The position numbers and the translations under genes are program-made. From contig CM030933.1 in assembly GCA_018136815.1 (NCBI GenBank), positions 4,330,341-4,394,340 on the forward strand: DNA of 64,000 bases, given 5' to 3'. Numbering within the stretch: position 1 is the first letter of the stretch; the number at the start of each line of letters is the position of its first letter. This document shows, in pieces, positions 24,491-36,857 of the stretch. The DNA is from Isochrysis galbana (taxonomy: Eukaryota; Haptophyta; Isochrysidales; Isochrysidaceae). Below the pieces are notes generated by a model. The model was not told the origin of the DNA, searched no databases, and saw nothing but the letters and a program-made list of their open reading frames with translations.

Positions 24491-25592
24491 GTTATTAAAC
24501 GGGTGGGGGCATGGGCATTCGGCGACAGGAGGAGGGTGTGGAGGAAGTGTAAGTGGCTTCACTCAAGGCCGACTCACAAACAATTCGGCATCTCTTTCAT
24601 TTATACTCAAGGAAGGTGGGACGCACCCCCCCCCTGCTAGATTTCCACGACCCTCGCGCACATTGTGAAGCATGCACGCACACCGGCAGGCATAGAATTA
24701 ACCATTGCAAGGTTTTCCCCCTCCAATCGGCTATCTAGAGGAGCTAGATCAAAAAAGCGATTCCAAAATGGCTTCCCGGTAAAGTAATTGGCTGCTTTTC
24801 GTCCATAAACCAAGCAGGAGGTAAGTGCATGTGCTCTGCTATTTGCAAATGTGTGGGAGCGTGGTCTTGGCACACCTCCATATCCATGGACATGATTTCG
24901 AGCAAGAGCCAACACATTGTCGTCTACGTTGATGCGAGAGACGCCGGAGCTCCACACGTAAGGCTTGGATGGCTCATGAAGAGGACGTGCTACTGCTTTC
25001 GAAACCTCCGCGCACATAAGCCACACATGTAGGGGTGGTTGTCGATAACCCTAGGTAAACATCTCCCCGTGCACCCAGTGCAGTAGTGATCATTCTGACT
25101 AATGAAGCCGTGGGGTGGAGTGCAGTCACGGGGTCCACAAGCAAGGAGTGCAGAATTTGAGGCCTCACAGGCGCGATTGAAGCATATCAGAAGTTCATTG
25201 CTAGGATGCATTCATTTGCCAGCCTCCAAACGGGTTGAAAGAAACGAGTGTGCAAAATGCGCAAGAAAAGTAATCGTCCGGGACTCAGGCAAGTGCAAGG
25301 AGAGGCTTGTGACGAGAGTAACTAATGGAGATGTGGCAAAAACTCTTGGTAGTATGAGAGTCAGCAAAGCTGCCGTCGTGGGTGAGGCCGTGCAACGTCT
25401 GGGCGCAGAAAAACGGCCTAATACGGCTGACAAGTTGAGGTGGCGACGGAGCGTCGTCAAAAACTTGGACTAAATTATTCTGAGTTCATGTTGGCATCGG
25501 AAAATGGCCCGGAAGCGCGACGTGAGTACGACGACTCCAACATGGGTGCTGAAGACTGCGTCGTCCCGATAGGCAGAGGCACATGTTGGCAT
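24491..25592. other. Intergenic or 3' flank of the TIR-like gene
   Basis: Minus-strand frames at 24637-25026 (containing FTGKPFWNRFFDLAPLDSRL) and plus-strand at 25102-25473 have some coding texture but no ATG or partner exon that I can justify. Nothing assigned. Confidence 0.35.
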
Positions 25593-27972
25593 TCATCGGA
25601 GTAAACCGGCAGGAAGTAAGTCCCGAACAAACCGCCATCGGTCCGCCGGGTCTGCCTGCAGCGCATGCTGATTAAGCCGTTCTCGTTCAAAGTACCAATT
25701 CACTTTGGAGACTGAGGGTGGCATGCGCGATCCACGGGATTTCTCTAGACGTGTGGGAGGAGGCGGCTCTTGTGACCAGCGGCGCGATGTGCGCTTGCCA
25801 CAAAACAAGGCCCGAATGTCGCGCTCAAACAGAGAAATGTCGCCGTATGCAGCCTCAATGACGCCCAACATCCGGTCACGTTCCTCAGGGATGGAACACT
25901 GCGCTTCCTCGAGGTGGATCTGCTCCTCGGCACCCGAAACGTCAGCTGAACGCCAAAGAGCACGGAAAGAACCCCCGCGCACACGCATTTGCTTGTTCGG
26001 CGAGCCCGCTTGCGTACGTGGTGAGTCGTGTGCAGCGCACGATTTGCTGCGCACATCGAGCAGGATGATGTCCCCAACAGATCCTCCCATCGCGAGGAAG
26101 CAGAAAATCTCCATGATGCACCAAAGGCGCCGGCAATACGTGTCGCCCGCTAGCACAATGAGTACTTTGCATGCGCTCACCTGCTCAGAAAATCAGGGCC
26201 GGGAGAGTGTAAGCGGACAGGGCGCGTATCTGAGGTCCAGCTATGTGTGTTCGCCTTAAGAGGGTGAATATTGCGAGCAGAGGACCTCCATGCGCCTGGT
26301 CTCTCGGGCGCGCCACGCACATAGATGGGCACGTAGGCGAGGGAGGCATCGAGGTCATTGCGATCGATGCACGCCTTGTCGATCCAGAGCCTTGGGCTGC
26401 GCCCGTGTCTGCTCTCGAAGCGCTCGGCCCATTTTTCAAGGGCAGCATACCTGACGCAAGGGTGATGTCCGGGCGTGGGCTCGCGGCTGTGAGTGGGGAC
26501 CAGCAAGCACTATTCATTCGCGCGAGAGGCGGCAATTGGTTGGAGGCGCACTTGGCATCCCAATCGTCGCTCCATGAGTGAGACACGAAAGCGTCGACTT
26601 GGCTCGGCGTAGCCGACTGGCGGGCGCCGATAAACTCGAAACGCTCAGCAGGGGTGAGATGGGAGTTCGCCAGGTGCGAGGGTCGAAGTGCTGAGAAAGA
26701 AATTGAGCGGAAGCGCGCCGCCGCCTCGCGTATGCGTGTCTCGAGGTTGTCCTCATTGCCGCCGCCCATCAGCAGCACAATGGCCGCGAGCGAACGCGTC
26801 GACCTGAGTTCGTTCTAAGAGTGCACACGAGGGAAGGATAGAATGTAGGCATACGTGGCTTCAAGCGCTGGTGAAGCGAGATGCTGCGTCGGGCGGAGTT
26901 GTGCGTTCACCTGGCCCAGCCCCCACTCGCCGATGAGGCGCCGCAGACGGCCACGGTTCGCAGACGTAAGCGTTACGCAAAAGAAGAAGACGCACGCAGG
27001 GATGAATATTAGCACGTGATGACTCTCGTAGAGGTCGGCGTAGGGCGAGTTGGGCTCCTTATCAGTGGCGACGATGAGCAGTTCGAGCGCGATGCCGATG
27101 GACAGGCAAAAGGTCGAAATGCCGGTCATTCTAGTGCAAGCGCTCTGGGCCTGGGCAAGAGCCTGCCGCGGATTACGGTCGACGAGCTGAACCAGTGCGT
27201 CAAATTGACGACGTGCCCCCATCGTGTACCCACATAGCGTCACCATGCTCGGCAGCAATATTGCAACACGAAGCGACGCCGACGGCATACCTAGGCCGGC
27301 GAGCGCGAGCGGCACGAGCGTGAAGAACAGCTCGATGCCCACCTGATGTGAAACGTGGGGCGGGAGGCTCAGCAGCGCGGTCGCTGGCGGCGCGGGCAGT
27401 GTGAGAAAGCGAATCACCTCGAGGCAGATGCCGGTCGTGAAGATGATGAGCGCGCCAAGCACTATGCGCAGCGCGGTACGGTCGGTTGGCCGGAGGATGA
27501 GGATGGGCGCGAGGACCGAGCCGCACCGACCCAGCGTGAACAGAGCTACCAAGAACGCGCCGTTCTTCGGCCGTTCTCCAAGCAGTTCGTCAGGCACATG
27601 CTCTCCACTCATCGTCTCAGTCATCTTTCGCGAGAGGAAGCGCATCAGGCCGACAACGACTGGCGCTTCTCCGATGAGGGCGCAGCTGGCAAGGAGTGCG
27701 AAGGAGAAGGCATAGACTCGCTTCTGCCGCCTCCGCTCCTCGTGTACCGCGCGGCGCAGACACGAGAGCAGCCTAGAGAGCTCCTCTTCACTCAGAAGAG
27801 AGGAGAGAGAAGGAGTGGAGGGAGTCGAAGGGCCAACGGCGAAGCGGTTGGTGACAAGGGCGCGGGCGAGGATGAGCGAGAGCAGCAGCATGAGTGGCCA
27901 TGCCTCCAGCACATCAGACACACTCACAGACGCCACGCCGCCCGCGTTGAAGTAGCTGGAAGGAGGCCGCAT
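25593..27972 (-). CDS. Multi-pass membrane protein with C-terminal TIR-like domain, four exons
   Basis: Exons 27972-26855, 26803-26552, 26450-26321 and 26180-25593 join in frame (GT-AG; phases 2, 2, 0) to 695 aa. The first 370 residues hold about eight hydrophobic segments (for example WPLMLLLSLILARALV, IVLGALIIFTTGICLEVI, VLIFIPACVFFFCVTL). After the first junction (ALEAT-STRSLAAIVLLMGGG) comes a cytosolic part with DAFVSHSWSDDWDAK (443-457), RLWIDKACIDRNDLDASLAY, CKVLIVLAGDTYCRRLWCIM and EIFCFLAMGG: the TIR-like fold found in large protist families. The Trp-Ser-Asp box and the Cys-Ile-Asp and Leu-Trp-Cys-hydrophobic-hydrophobic-Glu motifs are all present. I infer a membrane receptor-like or NAD-processing signalling protein; activity is unproven. 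The coding-strand leader is GA-rich (28020-28065 on + is CT-rich). Confidence 0.8.
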
Positions 27973-29970
<1,998 letters not shown>

Positions 29971-30720
29971 ATGTCCGCTCCCTCGCCGCGCTCTGCCTCT
30001 CCAAAGCCCGTCTCCTTGCCTCCTCTGGAGGCGGGTGAGCCCGTCATGAGCCCGTCCCCTACTTCCGCCGTGCCTCTCGCCGCTTCCCTTCCGTCTCCTC
30101 CGTTCCCATCCGAGATAGTGGTAACCTCGGATCCGTCACGGGGAGGGAGAGGGGCGCGCAATGCGCAATGCCGACGTGCCCCTTCACCGCGCAGGAGTTG
30201 GAGGATGCAGAGCTGGCCATTCTCCTGGCCCAGCTGAGACGCAATTGGCGCCGGCGCAATCTTGGACGGCTGGAGTTCGCACACCGCGCATCCGAGCGCG
30301 TCGAGCGCGGCCTGCTTGCGCTTGCACCAGAGACGCTCTCGCGCTCCTGGCGAATTGTGATGGCCCATAGGGCCTGAGGACAATGAGGATCGACGACTGG
30401 CTTGCCTCCCTACGGCACGTCGCCCTCGAGTCCCGCGCTCACGGTCACCGCCCCCTCCGCCTCCGCTTCGATCGCGCCCCCGAACTCGCCTCCCACGACT
30501 TCCGCGAGCGCGTCGAGCGCGAGCTCGGCCTGCTCGTTCAATTAACCTCTCGCGAGCACCACGAAGGCGTCGGCCGCGCCGAGCGGCACCACGACATCGT
30601 CACCGGCGCGGCGGAGGCCATGCTGCAACGCGCTAAACTGCCCACCTCTTTCCTTCTCCCCGCACGCGAATACGCCACCTATCTCGACAACCGCACCCGC
30701 CGCCACCGCCCTCGTCACCG
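29971..30720 (+). mobile_element. Ty1/copia retrotransposon fragment (gag-like start, integrase core end)
   Basis: 30440-30700 encodes LRLRFDRAPELASHDFRERV, ERELGLLVQLTSREHHEGVG, RAERHHDIVTGAAEAMLQRA, LLPAREYATYLDNRT: the second catalytic Asp, the catalytic Glu region and downstream helix of a copia integrase. The last part matches 48790-48910 (-). Upstream frames from ATG 29971 (MSAPSPRSASPKPVSLPP) may be a gag remnant, shifted at about 30165. Protease, the first half of integrase and RT are missing. Confidence 0.65.
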
Positions 30721-30960
30721 CCGAGCCCTCCGACGCGCCCGCCTCCCTCGCCGCCGCCGCCGCCTCCGTCGCCGTCCCCCCCTCCGCCTCCGTCGCCGTC
30801 GACGCCTCCTCCTCCTCCGCTCCCTCCCCCGCCGTCACCTCCTCCGCCGCCCTCGCCCCCGCCACCCTCGCCTCCGCCTCCGCCCTTGCCGCCGCCGCCA
30901 TCTCCACCCCCTCCTCCGCCGCCGTCGCCGACTTCCATCCGCGTGACACGGCATATTGAC
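30705..30960 (+). repeat. CCG/CCT-rich low-complexity tract
   Basis: Imperfect CCGCC/CCTCC repeats follow directly on the copia fragment. Frames through it are Arg-rich or Gly-rich artefacts of composition. Confidence 0.85.
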
Positions 30961-31005
30961 GCACGTGGCAGACGGTGGGCGGCGGCGGCGGCGGCGGCGG
31001 CAGAC

Positions 31006-31105
31006 ACGGGGCTCTTCAGGCATGGCGGGATTCCGGGACTGAGACGTTGTGTCGAATTAGCTAGTGGGGTTGGCTAGGACGTAACATTGATTATTATTAT
31101 TATTA
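31006..31105 (+). mobile_element. Family A retroelement tail
   Basis: CAGGCATGGCGGGATTCCGG at 31017, CGAATTAGCTAGTGGGGTTG at 31053, then AACATTGATTATTATTATTA. Only the last 100 bp of the element is present, a typical 5'-truncated insertion. Confidence 0.8.
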
Positions 31106-31862
31106 AGTCCCCGAGTCCTCCGAGTTCGAGTCTGAGTAGTTTCGGCTGTCCATCCATTTGGACGGAACCCCCCAACATGTCCAAGGCAAATATCTGGATA
31201 AAGATGCCTATCCCTAAAAAGGGCTGAGCACACGCCTCTTGCATACCACGGTGACGTATCCACCCCCCAGCTCCAACTCCACGGCGTATTTGACCCTCGC
31301 CCTCTCGCCCTTGCCTCGGGGGCTTCGGCACTTTGGCTGGCCCCGCTACGCGCGCGCTACGCCCCCACACAACTGCTTTTTTTTTCGCCTTTCACCTTGC
31401 CCCCTCCCCATGCCCTCGTAATACTTTCCTCTCTCCTCTCTCCGGTTGATGCTGATGCAACCCCCCCCCCCCGGACCTTGCGTGCGGCTTGCCCTTAGGC
31501 CCATGGGGCTGCACAGCAGCAGCACAAACAAGGCTAGAAGTAGAACGCTCAAGCACCGAGCCGGCGGTGGTGCAACCGGGAACCGGGTGGGGGGGCGGGG
31601 GGGAGGGGGGGGAGGGGTTGGGGGTGCTGAGGGAGGCAGGCAGGGGGGGAAAGAGTGAGAGAGAGGAGGGAAGGGGGAGGGAGAGAGGGGGAGGGGAGAG
31701 GCGAGTTTATTAGTCGCACCTTTGCCATTTACTTCTTACAATGGAAAATACAACTAAAACTCTTCAACCAAGAAGGAAGAAGCGCCAGTGGTAAGCAAGA
31801 CAAACCATGCGGAGGCGAACGCCAAGGCACAACGCACTACCCCTTGTTGTGTGATACTGAGC
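31106..31862. other. Intergenic, purine-rich 3' flank
   Basis: 31590-31715 is G/GA-rich, with a C12 run at 31460-31471. No gene supported. Confidence 0.4.
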
Positions 31863-33442
31863 TCAAGCACCACCACGCGCCGATGCAATGCCCTCGACCA
31901 TTGCCTTTTGTGTCTGCGCAAACTGCGCCATCATTTGCATCAAGTTCTTGTGCATCTCAGCTTGCCGCTCCTCCCGGCGCTCCTCGCGCTCCTCTCGTGA
32001 CTCCTCGCGGCGTGCGGTCCGCATGCGCTCCACTTCTTGTGCCTTTAGCTTGGCAGCGTCCATCTCAACGCGGTGCGCCATCTCCTGTCGCATGAGCTGC
32101 AAGCGCTGCTCATCACGTGCGGCGGCCCGCTCCTCTCGATCAGCAGCAGCCTGCAACTCGGCCGCCCTTTCCTTCTTGTCTCCTTCCTTGTCCTGCTTGC
32201 GCATCGCCACCAACTCAGCGATGCTGTCACGCGCGGCGCCGGCCTTGCGGCCTTGTGCATTGGGCCGCTTGGTGAGTGAGCGCACAAAAAAATACATCAA
32301 CTCGTCGTCGCACTCCAAGCCATACCCCTTGGGCCACTTTTCCTTCGTCTTCACGATGTCGTCCACCGACATGCACATCTCCTTCACCTCCTCGCACGCG
32401 TACTCGATGAGCCAGTTCTCCACTGAGATGCGGTCGGGCAAGTCGGCAGTCGACGATGCCGTGCTCTCCGCACTTGACGAGCTTGTCTTCATGCGCTGAC
32501 CCATGGCGTCAGCAGCCTACATTATGGCCATAGGGTGGATACCGTCAAGGGATGGAGTTGAGAGCATGGGAATGTGTACGAGCGTGCAAGAGGCAAGAGG
32601 GCAGGAAGGTAACGCGACTTACCATCAACTCTTCCACAGACAAATCCTTGTACGCTGCCTTTGCCGCCGCATCCTGCGCGGACCTCGCAGCCATCTCTGC
32701 CGCCTTCGCCACCTTGTTCTCCGTGGCCTCCAGCTCAGCCTCGCGCTTGAACGCAGCCACCTCGATGAGTAGGGTTTGGAACTCCGTGAGATCCTCCTCG
32801 GCCTTTGTTCCGGTGGTGTTGGTGGGGTGGTCCACGTCGATGGGCTCCGCCTGCTCCTTGCCCTGCGTGTACAAGTGGCGGCCGTCCTGCGATGCGAGCC
32901 GCAGGGGGGGGGGGGCGTGCACAGTTTGAGTGTGCTGAAGCGTTCGCGTTCGCGGTGAGGGAGGGGCTGGGCAAGGTGCATGGCAGCAGAACACACGCTG
33001 AGCCACTTCTTCAGCGCTAGCATCGTCGACTGGTGCCCCGGTAGCGGCTCGCCCTCGCTGGGTGTGAAAGTCGTCTGGCCATCACCATTGCGGAAGAGGA
33101 CGGGGAGGATGCCCGTCTCCCCGTTCATCCACACGTCTGCCTGCGACGTGAACTCCGCGTCGGCCTTCGCGCCCCGTGCGGTCTGGAAGGCCTTCTTCCC
33201 GGCGATGACCACTTGGCGGAGAAGCTTGAGCTTGCGCTCATCGCTCCACCGCCAGTTGCGGCTCCGCGGCTTCTTCACCCCCTGTGGCGTCGAGGCGAGG
33301 CGAGGGTGTCTGTCCGCGGTGATCCAAAGGGGCCTGCAGGCTCCGCCGCTTCAACACATACCCCTTGGCCTGCATCCCACGTGGCAGGGTGCAGGGCATC
33401 GTTGGGCGCGCGGATGGCGGCGCGCACCTCCTCCCCCGCCAT
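31863..33442 (-). CDS. Myb/SANT-like, charged coiled-coil protein, four exons
   Basis: Exons 33442-33362, 33281-32997, 32886-32623 and 32516-31863 join in frame, all GT-AG and all phase 0, to 427 aa. Residues 30-65 (NWRWSDERKLKLLRQVVIAG, KKAF) look like the first helices of a Myb/SANT-like DNA-binding domain of the type linked to eukaryotic transposons and their domesticated relatives. Next come an acidic stretch around EPIDVDHP, a Lys/Ala/Glu coiled coil (FKREAELEATENKVAKAAEM), a conserved-looking block (ENWLIEYACEEVKEMCMSVD, ELMYFFVRSLTKR), and a long Arg/Glu coiled coil (REESREEREERREERQAEMH). Likely nuclear. No transposase is nearby, so host function or a lone transposon accessory protein are both possible. 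Shares a 303-bp divergent leader with the next gene. Confidence 0.68.
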
Positions 33443-33745
33443 CTCTTTTGTTGAGTGACAGTTGGCACAGCGCGCGAACTCAACTCTCCCCACTAGAAGA
33501 GTTTGAGAGTCCTGGCTCAAGAGTAACTCAAGAGCGGCGACTCAAGAAATCTCGCAGTTGAGCCACTCTTGGGTCACTGTTGAGATGACTCAAAAACCCC
33601 CGCCTATTGCGCCGTTACAAAAACACTCGAAGGGCGACTACTCTAGCAACTACTGTAGCAACAGACGGAGCGGTTCACGGAAACTGAGGTGTCCTGCTGT
33701 GGCGGGGGTGGCCAAAAAAGGAAAAGGGGGGGGGGGAGGGGGGCG
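33443..33745. promoter_or_regulatory. Divergent intergenic region, likely bidirectional promoter
   Basis: Only 303 bp separate the two start codons (33442 on -, 33746 on +). It contains several spaced copies of ACTCAA/TTGAGT (33523, 33538, 33556, 33579, 33587 approximately) and no TATA box that I can see. Promoter role is inferred from position. Confidence 0.4.
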
Positions 33746-35620
33746 ATGGCGACACACCACGAGCGGCGGCCGCCAAAGTGGAGCGTGTCTCGCACGGAGG
33801 GAGGGCGATCCCGGCCGCCGGTGAGGATCCTTGCGCGCGTCGACGAGCCTTCTAGGTCGCCTCACATGCCACGCGTTACGTCCTCCGCGATGCTGGGCGG
33901 ACAGGCAAGAGGGAGAGTGCAAGGCCCCTCAGCGCTCATGTCATCTGCTCTGTACAGCACGAATACGGAGCCGCGTTGCATCAGCTGCGCGAGCACTTCA
34001 ATGGATCGCGCTGGCGATGGTGGATTAGTGTGCATGGTGTGCGGCCACTGGCTGCTGTGCGGCTTCGTGGACGGCAAAATCACTGATCTCCACGACGCCG
34101 TCGATCGGCTCACACGAACCCATGGACTGCAGCACCCCTCCGCACTGAACGGCATGACGCAGCTGGCTCTGCTCTTGCGCGAACACGGCAACATTGATGA
34201 AGCACAGGATCTTCTTTGGCGCATCTGCTCGCTCTGGGATGTTGTGGATCCATCCCACCCTGAGACGGAGGCTGCAAGGGTACGCCTCCAGAGCATGCGC
34301 TGGTCGCAGGATTTGCGAGCAGTGGACGAGAGGCCGGACATGGCCCTGACGCGGGGTGAGTCGGCGTCCAGCCCCTTTCAGACGAGGGGCCAACGAATCG
34401 CTCGAAGTGATGGCCGGCCGGCATCCGTGTGGGAGTCTTCTGAAGAGGACGAGGACGCAACCAACACGCAAGAGGAGCGCGCTTCATCACATCCAGTGGT
34501 TTTGCCTCCACGAGACGCTACCGCTGTGCCAGGCGAGCCAGCGCTAGAGATGAGCGTGTGTAAGGGTCAAGGTTTGATGCAGGCCACACAAGGCGAGTGG
34601 GCGCAATTTCGATTGACACTGAGGGACTCTAGAGGGCGCAATACCGACACAGGAGTTCCGTTGGTGACGGTGAGCGGACCAGCGGCGACGGAGTGTCGCG
34701 TCTTTAAGCACTCAACAAAGGCCGCGCATCAGACTCAGAGAATGCACGGCGAGGGTGGCCCGGGCGTCTATCTCTGCAAGTGGCGCGCCTTCTGCGCAGG
34801 TGAGTATCTGCTGCGCGTACGTCTCAGCACCAGCGGTCACCGCCCGTTGTTCGTGAAGCGGGTGAAAGTGAGTGCCCCATCTATACCTTGTCCGCAACAC
34901 TTCTCACTCGCCAACACGAAGGTTGCATGGGACACAACACCCGCTGAAGCCAACCTCGCTGGTCTCATCTGGGATGAAAAAGACGTGCAGAGTCTAAGCT
35001 CTTCAGCCGTCCCGCCATGTGCGAATATGGATCCACTGCGGTGGAGAGCGTTGCATCCGGAGCCGAGGCAAGGGAGAGCACGAGGAGCGGTCGCACAGCA
35101 CGAGCAACGGCCAGCCTTCGCATTTGGCCCGTCAGCCCCGAATGTAGACCAATTCTCGCATGCTCAATCGCAACGAAGGGCATGCACTATACCAGAGAAG
35201 CAACCTGCACGGGATGCACGGGTGATCGCCGCGATGCAAGAAGAGCTCAGCCTCATGGCACAGTCAGGGCAGACTTCTACTCGATCTCCAAACGGAATGT
35301 GGGGTGCGCACATTCCAATGGACGCTGCAGCGTCAGCAACGCCAGCAGGGAATGGGCGATGGCGTCGAATTCGAGCTCTCCAGGGCGCCGCCACGGCCTT
35401 TGGCGCAGCCCGTAGCGCACCAGGGTTCGCCGAGGGATGGATGGATAGGGAAGGAGGCGAGGGGGGCGATCGTCTTAGACCCACACACAACTTTACCTAT
35501 ACGGATGCGACGGTTGAGAGGGATGAGGCAGGCGGATTCCGCTACCGTCCCGCCAGCGTCGATGCGAAGGAATGTGGACTAACGTGGTCAATGCCTTTTA
35601 GAGGGGTGAGCGTCGCATGA
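33746..35620 (+). CDS. Zinc-ribbon, helical-repeat and filamin-type Ig-fold protein
   Basis: Intronless, 624 aa from the ATG at 33746 (the frame is open upstream without ATG). CxxC pairs at 78/81 and 96/99 (RCISCAST...VCMVCGHW) suggest a small zinc-binding module. Residues 110-185 (DAVDRLTRTHGLQHPSALNG, LALLLREHGNIDEAQDLLWR, DPSHPETEAARVRL) have the spacing of kinesin-light-chain-like TPR repeats. Residues 269-376 resemble a filamin/ABP280 repeat: GQGLMQATQGEWAQFRLTLR, DSRGRNTDTGVP, PGVYLCKWRAFCAGEYLLRV. The remaining C-terminus is basic and disordered. Such architecture suggests a cytosolic or cytoskeletal scaffold; the combination is not one I can name. Confidence 0.65.
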   Translation: MATHHERRPPKWSVSRTEGGRSRPPVRILARVDEPSRSPHMPRVTSSAMLGGQARGRVQGPSALMSSALYSTNTEPRCISCASTSMDRAGDGGLVCMVCGHWLLCGFVDGKITDLHDAVDRLTRTHGLQHPSALNGMTQLALLLREHGNIDEAQDLLWRICSLWDVVDPSHPETEAARVRLQSMRWSQDLRAVDERPDMALTRGESASSPFQTRGQRIARSDGRPASVWESSEEDEDATNTQEERASSHPVVLPPRDATAVPGEPALEMSVCKGQGLMQATQGEWAQFRLTLRDSRGRNTDTGVPLVTVSGPAATECRVFKHSTKAAHQTQRMHGEGGPGVYLCKWRAFCAGEYLLRVRLSTSGHRPLFVKRVKVSAPSIPCPQHFSLANTKVAWDTTPAEANLAGLIWDEKDVQSLSSSAVPPCANMDPLRWRALHPEPRQGRARGAVAQHEQRPAFAFGPSAPNVDQFSHAQSQRRACTIPEKQPARDARVIAAMQEELSLMAQSGQTSTRSPNGMWGAHIPMDAAASATPAGNGRWRRIRALQGAATAFGAARSAPGFAEGWMDREGGEGGDRLRPTHNFTYTDATVERDEAGGFRYRPASVDAKECGLTWSMPFRGVSVA

Positions 35621-36540
35621 GAGGGGGCATGCGGGAGGGGGCTTGGGGGAAGGCACAATCTAGCTGGCATTCGTCTCGTGTAAATGCGTTGATTCCACAC
35701 ACTTTTTGCCGCCGATATTCCACTGTGGCAAAAAGGGGGGGGGGGGGGGGGCACCGAGAGCGGCGGGCGGTCCAGCCCGTGAGCCAAGAATTCTCTCCGC
35801 GCTGGAATGCGGGAATCGTCTGGCGAGTGCCTACGAGGGAAGGCGAGGAGAAACTGTGTCTTTACGTGCCACGCTCAATCCTCAATGCGCCGCGCGTACG
35901 TCGAGACCTTCCACAATCATCTGTGTTATCTAGGCATCTAGGCGATAGCTGTGTGGTGCATGGCGCACCTTCTTCGAGACCGATTCAGCACATGCCACAT
36001 GTGCGCCAGTCGCAGTCCTACTATATTCTATCTTCGCTCATGCATGGCCGTTTGTTATAGTTGTTACTTACTTCACACAACGTTTATACATATAAATATA
36101 ATGCTGAATGCTAGGGATAGCAACTAACAACTAAGTTTGAGCGGGGGCGCGACGGGGCCTCGCGACGTGCGCCTCTTCAAGCGAGAGAGGAGCTCGCTTT
36201 CTCAACGGAAGGGATCCCTTTCCGCCTGTTGGACCCCGCAGAGTACTTTTATTTATCCGCTTTGCAGAGCGGTTTTCCCCTTGACTTGGAAGAGCAGCGG
36301 CGTGGGAAGATTGCTCGCTTGCGTTCCATCTAACCCGCTCTTTCAATAACCTGCTTGCTAGAACCTGTGTGAAAACCGCAGATTTCTTCCCTCTCTCCGT
36401 CAGGCCGACCATCTCACCAGAGTTCAGAATTGCAGAACATGAGAAGAGAGAGAGTCCGTCCGGGTTTGCCCCTGATCGTCGAGAGACGGACGTTGAGAGC
36501 GGGACAGGAGCGACCGATTGAAGAGGAGAGAGAGAAATAG
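35621..36540. other. Intergenic
   Basis: A G18 run at 35733-35750. From 36040 to 36130 AT-rich with ATATAAATATAA. 36127-36136 has AACTAAGTTT, half of the hairpin seen at LINE 5' ends, without the second arm. No gene supported. Confidence 0.4.
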
Positions 36541-36666
<126 letters not shown>

Positions 36667-36857
36667 TGGGAGAGAGATCGTCTTTAGTTGAAGACGCGCA
36701 AGTTTTTGGAGGCGGAAGAAGCGAGACGGGAGACCGACGGAGACTGAGGGGGAGGGGAAGGGGGAAGAGAGAGGGAGAGGGAGGGAGGAAGAGGGAGGGA
36801 GGGAGGGGGAGGAGGAGGAGGAAGAGAGAGGGCGGGGAGGGGGAGGAGAGAGAAAGG

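Noticed and set aside
30633-31007. Glycine-rich frame on the minus strand
   Set aside because: Made by CCG/CCT repeats; the reverse frames are equally open.
33278-33458. Starting the Myb/SANT-like protein at 33278
   Set aside because: That codon is GTG; an upstream exon with ATG at 33442 and a GT-AG intron gives a proper start in frame.
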